This document shows, piece by piece, positions 17,342 through 22,864 of a stretch of DNA of 40,599 nucleotides. The stretch is taken from positions 1-40,599 of the forward strand of contig JAKSJM010000024.1 of the NCBI GenBank assembly GCA_024398075.1. The letters run 5' to 3'. Below the pieces are notes generated by a model. It was not told the DNA's origin. It did no database searches and worked only from the letters and a program-made list of their open reading frames with translations. The first letter of the stretch is position 1. Every line of letters starts with the position of its first letter. The position numbers and the translations under genes were made by a program. This DNA is from Bacteroidales bacterium (lineage in GTDB: Bacteria > Bacteroidota > Bacteroidia > Bacteroidales > UBA932).

Positions 17342-18523
17342 ATGAAAAGATTGCTAGCACTTTTATTGATGCTCCAGGTATGCAGTCTGGCATCTGCACA
17401 GATAGGATTTGTCAATGGCTATTTCATCGATAATTCCGGTATCAAGAAGGATGTCCTGATGAAGGACTGGGACAAGAATAACGTCCCAAAGAAGATTACC
17501 TACAAGGAGAATGCGGACAGCCCTGAAGTGTCCAGACAGATAACTGACTTCAAGGAGGTACGCATAGCCGAGAAGGTCTATGTCAGAGCCCTTGTAAACG
17601 TAAACGTCTCTCCTACAGCGATAGAACAGCTCTCAAATGACCCGAAGCCTGAGTTCGAGCAGCATGAGGTGTACCTCAAGCAGATGAACGAGAGTGGAGC
17701 CATGCTGTACGTCCTCTGGTGGGAGAACCTCCCACAGTACTATTTCTCCATGGATGGAGGAAAGACCATCGTGCCTCTGGAGTTCAAGTCTTACAAGCTG
17801 AGCGACGACTCAATCAAGGAGAACCGAGCATACAGAAACCAGCTCTACAAGGCCCTCGACCACTCGAAGATAAGCTGGGATGAGATCAATGATCTCGACT
17901 ACACAGGCAAGGCCCTGCTTGCTGCCTTCGACAAGCACAACGGAGTGGTCAGAAAGAAAAGCAGCAAGATGAAGGTCAATGTAGGTCTTTCTGCCGTATA
18001 TGGAGGAGGTAACTGCTCCATGACCTCGGACAAGGACTTCAAGGAGTTCGACTTCGGATATGAGTCCATGTACGCGATAGGAGGCGACATAGAGTTCTGC
18101 CTTCCTTACGAGAGAGGCAAGTGGTCCATCCTGCTTTCTCCAGCCCTTGCATACAGCTCGAAGACTGCGGAGGGCACTTACTTCGCATCGTATGACGTGT
18201 ATACAAACAAGAATGAATTCCTGGCTCTTGACATGGGTATCTCACTGAGGTACAAGATGTTCCTCAAGAACCAGAGCAAGGCATACGTAGATGTGTTCTG
18301 CACTCCATCACACAGCTTCTCTTCTACCTCCCTCACCACTTTCTGGCAGATAGCGAGACCTACCAAGCCAGTGGTTCTTTACTATGGAGTAGGCGCGGGC
18401 TACTTCCTTAACAAGCATCTCTATACCGGTGTGATGCTCTGTTCTTCACAGCAGTACTACTGGGGAAAGAGTGCGAAAGTGCAATATCCGACCTTCAGGA
18501 TAAAGGCGGGTTTCATGTTCTAG
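17342..18523 (+). CDS. Secreted protein with C-terminal outer-membrane barrel region
   Basis: A 393-residue protein with a signal peptide ending near 'SLASAQ' (residue 20). The first about 200 residues have the pattern 'GYFIDNSGIKKDVLMKDWDKNNVPKKITY', seen in many Bacteroidetes proteins of unknown function. Then comes a lysine-rich bridge ('VRKKSSKMKVNVG') and about 180 residues of alternating beta strands typical of a small outer-membrane barrel, ending in 'FRIKAGFMF'. It follows the Dcu gene by five bases. Its stop codon overlaps that of the convergent gene inside CTAG. Role unknown. Confidence 0.75.
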   Translation: MKRLLALLLMLQVCSLASAQIGFVNGYFIDNSGIKKDVLMKDWDKNNVPKKITYKENADSPEVSRQITDFKEVRIAEKVYVRALVNVNVSPTAIEQLSNDPKPEFEQHEVYLKQMNESGAMLYVLWWENLPQYYFSMDGGKTIVPLEFKSYKLSDDSIKENRAYRNQLYKALDHSKISWDEINDLDYTGKALLAAFDKHNGVVRKKSSKMKVNVGLSAVYGGGNCSMTSDKDFKEFDFGYESMYAIGGDIEFCLPYERGKWSILLSPALAYSSKTAEGTYFASYDVYTNKNEFLALDMGISLRYKMFLKNQSKAYVDVFCTPSHSFSSTSLTTFWQIARPTKPVVLYYGVGAGYFLNKHLYTGVMLCSSQQYYWGKSAKVQYPTFRIKAGFMF

Positions 18524-18930
18524 GAATCCTTCTTGAAAAGAGATACGAAATAGACTATACCAGCAAGCGAAAGAGCGCTTCCCAGGCCCACGTAGAAGAA
18601 AGATATGAAGCTACGTGGGACTGCTGGATTATGCCGCAGGTACACGCCCAGCGAGATCATGAATATCATGATGAGGTATGACTTCAGGGTCATGAAGTTA
18701 TAGAACTTCCTCTGCTCTGCAGGCATGGCATGGATGCGCTTCACGTTCTTCTGCGAAAGCTTGAAGAACATCGCGCCGAAAGCCATGAAGGTAAGGACAA
18801 GGCCGATGATCATACCTGCGCTGCAGGACCATCCGAGGTCCGCCCAGGTGAGGACACCCATCCTCACCACGTTTACTCCTGCCGCGAGCCAGATCACGCC
18901 GGCAGTCGCTATAAGTGCTTTTGGACTCAT
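18520..18930 (-). CDS. Small inner-membrane protein of unknown function
   Basis: A 136-residue protein with four strongly hydrophobic segments (about residues 6-25, 35-58, 83-100 and 110-131). A basic cytoplasmic loop separates segments two and three ('KLSQKNVKRIHAMPAEQRKFYN'). Related short membrane proteins occur widely in gut Bacteroidales without a known role. No catalytic or binding motif was seen. It is a single gene, divergent from the CYTH gene. Confidence 0.7.
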   Translation of the reverse strand: MSPKALIATAGVIWLAAGVNVVRMGVLTWADLGWSCSAGMIIGLVLTFMAFGAMFFKLSQKNVKRIHAMPAEQRKFYNFMTLKSYLIMIFMISLGVYLRHNPAVPRSFISFFYVGLGSALSLAGIVYFVSLFKKDS

Positions 18931-18955
18931 ACTCTAACGATAAGGTTCAATATCA

Positions 18956-18963
18956 CAAATTTA
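18956..18963 (-). promoter_or_regulatory. Possible -7 element for the small membrane protein gene
   Basis: The minus strand reads TAAATTTG, a match to TAnnTTTG, 25 bases before the ATG at 18930. No -33 element is clear. Confidence 0.35.
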
Positions 18964-18977
18964 CAGAATCTTTTTCA

Positions 18978-18985
18978 TATATTTG
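18978..18985 (+). promoter_or_regulatory. Possible -7 element for the CYTH gene
   Basis: TATATTTG matches TAnnTTTG and lies 20 bases ahead of the ATG at 19006. This supports the short form of the CYTH protein over a longer in-frame reading from 18730. Confidence 0.4.
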
Positions 18986-19005
18986 AATGTCAAAAGCTGA
19001 AGGAT

Positions 19006-19479
19006 ATGCTTCAAGAGATAGAGAGAAAGTTCCTCATACACGGCGACTTCAAGAAAGACGCCTTCAAGGCCACGCGCATCACCCAAGGATATCTTAACTC
19101 TTCCCCAGAGCGCACGGTACGTGTGCGCATCAAGGGCGAGAAGGGATTCATCACCATCAAGGGAGTGGGTGACGCCACAGGCGTGGCTCGCTTCGAGTGG
19201 GAGAAGGAGATTCCGGTGGAGGAGGCCCAGGCGCTCCTGAAACTCGCGGAGCCGGGCGTGATCGACAAGACCAGGTACCTCGTGAAGAGCGCCGACGGCC
19301 TCCACACCTGGGAGGTCGACGAGTTCCATGGTGCGAACGAAGGCCTCACCATGGCCGAGATCGAGCTCTCTTCCATCGATGAAGCCTTCGACAAACCGTC
19401 CTGGCTGGGCAAAGAAGTCACAGGCGACCCGCGCTACTATAACTCCTCGCTGAAGAACCATCCGTATAAGGACTGGTAA
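19006..19479 (+). CDS. CYTH-domain protein (inorganic triphosphatase type)
   Basis: A 157-residue protein that is a single CYTH domain of normal length. The N-terminal signature 'EIERKFL' (ExExK) binds triphosphate and metal. Basic and acidic tunnel residues follow in 'RTVRVRIKGEKGFITIKG', 'FEWEKEIP', 'IDKTRYLV', 'WEVDEFHG' and 'AEIEL'. Bacterial proteins of this kind are mostly short-chain triphosphatases; class IV adenylate cyclases share the fold. The start at 19006 puts the ExExK motif at residues 4-8, as usual. An upstream extension to 18730 is open but runs antisense through the neighbouring membrane protein gene. Confidence 0.92.
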   Translation: MLQEIERKFLIHGDFKKDAFKATRITQGYLNSSPERTVRVRIKGEKGFITIKGVGDATGVARFEWEKEIPVEEAQALLKLAEPGVIDKTRYLVKSADGLHTWEVDEFHGANEGLTMAEIELSSIDEAFDKPSWLGKEVTGDPRYYNSSLKNHPYKDW

Positions 19480-19510
19480 AAGCCCGTCACACTTCCATCA
19501 CGTCTCTGCC

Positions 19511-19642
19511 CTACTCGTCGCCAAACTCCGTTCCCGGCTCCATCGGGTCAATGCTGAAGTTCATGAACCCAGCGCCCTCAGGCACGAGATCCACCATCTC
19601 CAGCATGGGGGATGCGTATGGGAAAGCGTCGATTCCTGTCAT
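19511..19642 (-). CDS. Orphan 43-residue peptide of the YxxP-LEM-acidic type
   Basis: A short open frame of 43 codons. It contains 'YASPMLEMVDLVPEGAGF' and ends in an acidic tail ('PMEPGTEFGDE'). The order (Tyr-x-Ser/Ala-Pro, then Met/Leu-Glu-Met/Leu, then a Gly-containing acidic end) matches the small peptides encoded ahead of the surface lipoproteins at 25.7, 31.6 and 35.5 kb. A full -7 element (TACATTTG) lies seven bases before the ATG, which supports expression. Unlike the others it has no lipoprotein gene after it; the next gene in that direction is on the other strand. Function unknown. Confidence 0.5.
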   Translation of the reverse strand: MTGIDAFPYASPMLEMVDLVPEGAGFMNFSIDPMEPGTEFGDE

Positions 19643-19648
19643 ATAGCA

Positions 19649-19656
19649 CAAATGTA
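19649..19656 (-). promoter_or_regulatory. Likely -7 element for the orphan peptide gene
   Basis: The minus strand reads TACATTTG, a full match to TAnnTTTG, six bases upstream of the ATG. It sits within about 50 bp of the start of repeat array A. Confidence 0.4.
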
Positions 19657-19687
19657 GCAATTATTGCGGGAAGTTCAGCGCGTCGCG

Positions 19688-20562
19688 GGCGTTTTCTGCC
19701 TCCCCCATCCCACTCCGCCACTGAATCAAGCATTTCATGGCGAAATCTCCATTTTCCCGCGCCCAGGCCATCGGAAGCGTGCTTTTGATGGCCGTTTCCC
19801 TGCCTCCCACCCCACTCCGCCACGGACTCAAGTATTTCATGGCGAAATCTCCATTTTCCCACGCCCAGGCCATCAAAAGCGGGCTTTTGATGGCCGTTTC
19901 CCTGCTCCCCCACCCATTCCGCCACCGAATCAAGCATTTCATGGCGAAATCTCCATTTTCCCACGCCCAGGCCATCGGAAGCGGGCTTTTGATGGCCACT
20001 TCCCTGCTCCCCACCCCATCTCGCCACCGAATCAAGAATTTCATGGCGAAATCTCCATTTCCCCAGCGCGAAGGCCATCGGAAGCACGCTTTTGATGGCC
20101 GTTTCCCTGCTCCCCACCCCATCTCGCCACCGAATCAAGCTTTTCATGGCGAAATCTCCATTTTCCAGCGCCCAGGCCATCGGAAGCGGGCTTTTGATGG
20201 CCGAATCTCTACCGCCCACCCCACTCCGCCACAGAATCAAGCATTTCATGGCGAAACCGTCCACTTCCCACCGCGAAGGCCATCGGAAGCGAGCTTTTGA
20301 TGGCCGTTTCCCTGCTCCCCATCCCACCTCGCCACAGAATCAAGCTTTTCATGGCGAAACCTCCATTTCCCCAGCGCCCAGGCCATCGGAAGCGTGCTTT
20401 TGATGGCCGTTTCCCTGCTCCCCACCCCATTCCGCCACCGAATCAAGCATTTCATGGCGAAACCGTCCACTTCCCACCGCAGCGGCCATCGGAAGCGGGC
20501 TTCTGATGGCCGATTCCCTGCTCCCCACCCCATTCCGCCATCGAATCAAACTATTCATGGCG
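19688..20562 (+). repeat. Repeat array A1: about 8.5 units of 102-103 bp, one hairpin per unit
   Basis: Direct tandem repeats. The segment TTCATGGCG recurs with its ATG at 19737, 19839, 19941, 20043, 20146, 20248, 20351, 20454 and 20557, a period of 102-103 bp. Each unit has a hairpin: GGCCATCGGAAGC, a two-base variable spacer, then GCTTTTGATGGCC. Hairpins start at 19766, 19868, 19970, 20073, 20175, 20278, 20381 and 20484. The array starts in a decayed unit and ends just after TTCATGGCG at 20562, where the toxin-antitoxin cassette begins. Open frames run through on both strands, but the mixed 102/103 period shifts the frame, so coding is unlikely. There are no CRISPR-like spacers. Confidence 0.92.
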
Positions 20563-20576
20563 CATGTTACTTTAGC

Positions 20577-20607
20577 TTTGTTTTATCGTGTCTTTTTCAT
20601 ACCTTTG
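20577..20607 (+). promoter_or_regulatory. Promoter of the toxin-antitoxin cassette
   Basis: TTTG at 20577-20580 and TACCTTTG at 20600-20607 are separated by exactly 19 bp, a full match to the Bacteroidetes -33/-7 promoter. It lies 15 bp after the end of array A1 and 48 bp ahead of the toxin start. The cassette therefore carries its own promoter. Confidence 0.82.
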
Positions 20608-20655
20608 TACCTAGATATGTCATCTTATAGTTGAATTGCATCATTAGGTTACTGT

Positions 20656-20946
20656 ATGGCAACAAGAAGTGAAGTGGAACTGTTTCTGAATCAGTTCAAG
20701 GTTAAGTTGGAGATTTGGGATCGCTTGAATGTGGTGAAAAGCATAGAGGTGGAGGATTATTCTGAAGGGCCGATTAAGGACCAGCTGAACGGCTTTGGGG
20801 AGATGTGGGTATTCGGAAAGGACATTGATGGTCACGAAATGTACATCAAAATCACTTTGGGCCATCCTGGCACGAACACAATCTGCATTTCGTTCCACAT
20901 AGCTGAATATCCGATGCAGTATCCGTTGAAAATAAAGGAAGAATGA
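20656..20946 (+). CDS. MqsR-like small toxin (first gene of a toxin-antitoxin pair)
   Basis: A 96-residue protein, about the length of MqsR (98). Its segments 'GEMWVFGKDIDGHEMYIKITL' and 'NTICISFHIAEYPM' resemble the beta-strand core of MqsR/RelE-fold RNA-cleaving toxins ('VYLKITV...LIVSF'). The N-terminal 'EVELFLNQFKVKLEIWD' is helical. It overlaps the following gene as ATGA and has a strong promoter of its own. If it is a toxin of this fold it would cut mRNA and be held inactive by the product of the next gene. The MqsR assignment rests on remembered patterns; an unrelated toxin class paired with the same antitoxin type is possible. Confidence 0.62.
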   Translation: MATRSEVELFLNQFKVKLEIWDRLNVVKSIEVEDYSEGPIKDQLNGFGEMWVFGKDIDGHEMYIKITLGHPGTNTICISFHIAEYPMQYPLKIKEE

Positions 20947-21959
20947 CTATGCTGAACGACAAGAAGAATTTGGTGAGTCCGATGACGGGCGGACAGATGA
21001 TCCTGAAGTGGGACTTGGAGGAAGTCGTGTACCGCAAGGAGACGTTTAAAGTTTGGTATCCCTACTATGAATGTATGGATACTGGCAACCGCTTTACGAC
21101 CACTGAGAGTGACGGCGTTTGGTGTAGGCAGGTGCATGAACAGTATTGCCAGAAGTACGGCATACCATATACAGATGAGATAGTCGCACTTAGGGCGCGG
21201 TATGGACTTTCAGCCCAGAAGATGTCACTGATTCTTGGCTTCGGCGAGAATCAGTGGCGCAAGTATGAGCAGGATGAGATACCCAATGTGTCAAATGGCA
21301 GAGTGATACGTTCTGCCATGAATCCGAATATGATGATGGACTTCGTGAATAGCGCCCGTGGCGTGCTGACGGACAAGGAATACGAGACGGTGCGCGCAAA
21401 GGTGCAGAATGCCATTGGCCAAAATGAGGCAATGCGTATCGAGGCGTACGAGACGGAAAGGGTCTTTGCCTACGCCCGTGGCGAGGAGAATGGGTACGCG
21501 CCATTGTCGCTGAAGCGTCTGAAGAATGTGATGCTGCGCGTGCTGGAGCAGTGCGGCGAGATGTGGGTGACGAAGATGAACAAATTGCTCTTCTACATCG
21601 ACTTCGTATCATATCGCGAGAGGGGCATGGCAATGACCGGGCTAGCATATCGCGCCATCGACTACGGTCCCGTGCCTGAGCGTTGGCAGAAGGTATACAG
21701 CGAATTTGACGAGATCAGCCAGGAACCTCGCGACATGGGCGAGTACGAAGGGCAGATACTGGTAGCCAAGGCCAATGCTGACGATGGCATCCTCTCGGAA
21801 GAAGAGCTATCAATCATCGACACCGTATGTAACAAACTGAAGGACTGCTCTTCGCGCGAAGTGTCAGCCATGAGCCACGAGGAGAAAGCCTGGCTCGACA
21901 ATCACGAGTCCCACAGGATGATCCCATACGCAGCCGCATTTGAGCTGAGGCTGATGTAG
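20943..21959 (+). CDS. Antitoxin with MqsA-like HTH and Panacea (DUF4065/SocA) domain
   Basis: A 338-residue protein; a start two codons later (20949) is possible. Residues about 1-60 resemble an MqsA zinc-finger region, but most cysteine ligands are missing ('SPMTGGQM' where CPxCG is expected, then 'YYECMDTGNRF'). Residues about 75-125 form an MqsA-type helix-turn-helix ('LRARYGLSAQKMSLILGFGENQWRKYEQDEIPN'). The C-terminal half is a Panacea/DUF4065 domain ('VTKMNKLLFYIDFVSYRERG', 'YRAIDYGPVPERW', 'MSHEEKAWLDN'). Panacea domains neutralise many different toxins, while the HTH part usually represses the operon. Array A2 begins directly after its stop codon. Confidence 0.88.
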   Translation: MTMLNDKKNLVSPMTGGQMILKWDLEEVVYRKETFKVWYPYYECMDTGNRFTTTESDGVWCRQVHEQYCQKYGIPYTDEIVALRARYGLSAQKMSLILGFGENQWRKYEQDEIPNVSNGRVIRSAMNPNMMMDFVNSARGVLTDKEYETVRAKVQNAIGQNEAMRIEAYETERVFAYARGEENGYAPLSLKRLKNVMLRVLEQCGEMWVTKMNKLLFYIDFVSYRERGMAMTGLAYRAIDYGPVPERWQKVYSEFDEISQEPRDMGEYEGQILVAKANADDGILSEEELSIIDTVCNKLKDCSSREVSAMSHEEKAWLDNHESHRMIPYAAAFELRLM

Positions 21960-22149
21960 CCCCGCCAGGCCATCGGAAGCGGGCTTTTGATGGCCGAATC
22001 CCTGCTCCCCACTCCATTCCGCCACCGAATCAAGCATTTCATGGCGAAACCTCCATTTTCCCAGCGCGAAGGTCATCGGAAGCGGGCTTTTGATGGCCGT
22101 TTCCCTGCTCCCCACCCCATTCCGCCACAGAATCAAGCTTTTCATGGCG
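21960..22149 (+). repeat. Repeat array A2: two units, continuation of array A after the cassette
   Basis: Two units of the same family as array A1. Hairpins start at 21968 and 22071, 103 bp apart, and TTCATGGCG ends at 22046 and 22149. The first unit begins eight bases before its hairpin, directly after the antitoxin stop codon. Like A1, the array ends in phase right after TTCATGGCG. The second hairpin has GGTCATC in place of GGCCATC, which still pairs as U-G in plus-strand RNA. Confidence 0.9.
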
Positions 22150-22186
22150 TCGTCTGCGCTGTCCGACTCCTGCCCTGCGCGAACGC

Positions 22187-22265
22187 TTATCGTAATTCGA
22201 TAAAAAATGGACTACTCCGACCCAAAGCGTGTCGAAGTAGTCCATTTTTTATCGTGAAACGATAA
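22187..22265. repeat. 79-bp hairpin element C, copy 1 (inverted orientation)
   Basis: Both ends are 17-bp palindromes of the form TTATCG-N5-CGATAA (N5 is TAATT on the left, TGAAA on the right). The inner arms AAAATGGACTACT and AGTAGTCCATTTT enclose a 19-base centre. The whole can fold into one long hairpin with an A-run and T-run at the base, so it could also act as a terminator. Two other copies, also 79 bp, lie at 31766 and 37582. This copy is inverted relative to them, judged by the constant N5 (TAATT here, AATTA there). It lies 37 bp after array A2. Confidence 0.8.
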
Positions 22266-22428
22266 CGCTCTGTCACATATAGCCCTCACATGTGTCCCGA
22301 CAGTCCAGCACATCACGGTGACATAACGGAAGGCTGGCGGCTAGGGAGAAACCAGTAAAAAGAGATGGCTACATTTTGACGCATCACTATACAAAGAGTG
22401 GCAGCTAACTCTAGCGAGTTGCCGCCAC
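22266..22428. other. Intergenic stretch with a decayed hairpin at its end
   Basis: No gene was seen in these 163 bp. The last part (from about 22397) forms an imperfect hairpin: AGTGGCAGCTAACT pairs with AGTTGCCGCCACT with one bulge and one mismatch. It is related to the perfect GTGGCAGCAAC hairpins at 22679 and 32684. It touches the point where the IS66 transposase fragment begins. Confidence 0.45.
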
Positions 22429-22632
22429 TTGTTAGGCCTAAATAACTATCTCTTCTGCGGCAACCATGACGCCGCCGTCCGGGCTGCCATCGTCTACTCA
22501 CTCTTTACCTGCTGCAAAGTTCACGATATCGAGATCCGTCCATGGCTCGAGGACACCCTCAAAAGGCTGCCGACCGAAAAGGACATTACAATGTTACTTC
22601 CTGAGAAGTGGCAGCCAGTGACGGCAAAGTAA
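22429..22632 (+). pseudogene. IS66-family transposase, C-terminal fragment
   Basis: A 67-residue remnant that matches the C-terminal (IS66_C) part of IS66 transposases: 'NNYLFCGNHDAAVRAAIVYSL', then 'CCK', 'RPWLEDTLKRLP' and 'LLPEKW' before the stop. A full transposase has about 500 residues, so nearly all of the DDE domain is missing. The frame upstream is open but enters the decayed hairpin at 22397-22428, where similarity ends. It has no proper start codon at the junction (TTG). The fragment is followed by 10-bp iterons and an IS end at 22753. Confidence 0.85.
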
Positions 22633-22753
22633 CAGTCAATGACAGCCTGTGACGGTCAGTGACACGTCACTAGACGAAAGTGGCAGCAACTTGCGCGTAG
22701 TTGCTGCCACTTCGCTGTTATAAAGTGTTACATGTACTTTATCGGAGGCTTAC
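22618..22753 (+). mobile_element. Probable right end of an IS66-type element: iterons, hairpin and terminal repeat
   Basis: After the transposase fragment, RTGAC recurs at 22639, 22649 and 22659 with an exact 10-bp period (with related words at 22618 and 22629), followed by ACTAGAC at 22669. A perfect 14-bp stem (AAGTGGCAGCAACT, 22678-22691, loop TGCGCGT) follows. The segment ends with GGAGGCTTAC, whose complement begins GTAAGCC, similar to IS66 terminal repeats as I know them. Bases 22669-22753 (85 bp) are identical to 32674-32758. Confidence 0.6.
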
Positions 22754-22787
22754 AGCGCCCCTTTTTGCGTCTACCCCCGAAAGATGG
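22754..22787 (+). repeat. Single fragment of repeat family B
   Basis: AGCGCCCCTTTTTGCGTCTA followed by CCCCCGAAAG closely resembles part of the 104-bp unit of array B at 27.3-27.8 kb. It starts at the very base after the presumed IS66 end, so the IS may have inserted into, or recombined with, a B repeat. Confidence 0.55.
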
Positions 22788-22807
22788 TCGACACAAGGCC
22801 AAACAAT

Positions 22808-22845
22808 AAGTCCGGGCCTTCTGCACTGGAAGAGGGCCCGGACTT
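22808..22845 (-). terminator. Likely terminator of the first FISUMP lipoprotein gene
   Basis: An 11-bp GC-rich perfect stem, AAGTCCGGGCC (22808-22818) with its complement (22835-22845), and a 16-base loop that can partly pair further. It lies 20 bp downstream of the gene that ends at 22865 on the minus strand. The T-run after it is weak (ATTGTTT). Confidence 0.55.
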
Positions 22846-22864
22846 CAGAAATTGCTTCAGTGAG

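Noticed and set aside
18730-19005. N-terminal extension of the CYTH protein
   Set aside because: It runs antisense through the small membrane protein gene, and a -7 element lies within it just before the ATG at 19006.
19737-20534. Repetitive protein genes in array A ('MAKSPFS...' on plus, 'MKCLIRWRN...' on minus)
   Set aside because: The period alternates between 102 and 103 bp, which shifts the frame between units; open frames exist on both strands, as expected from GC-rich repeats without stops. Conservation fits an RNA hairpin better.
19688-20562. CRISPR array
   Set aside because: The whole 102-103 bp unit is repeated with only scattered changes; there are no unique spacers between short repeats, and no cas genes nearby.
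19688-21959. Classic type III (ToxN/ToxI) toxin-antitoxin system
   Set aside because: The units are much longer than known ToxI repeats, the toxin does not look like ToxN, and a protein antitoxin with Panacea domain is present.
22187-22265. Short coding sequence across the 79-bp elements ('RNSIKNGLL...FFIV')
   Set aside because: All three copies keep this frame open simply because they are equal in length and form the same hairpin; there is no conserved start codon and residue changes follow the loop variation.
22266-22428. Left end of the IS66 element
   Set aside because: No GTAAGC-type terminus or iterons were found on this side; only a decayed hairpin is visible.
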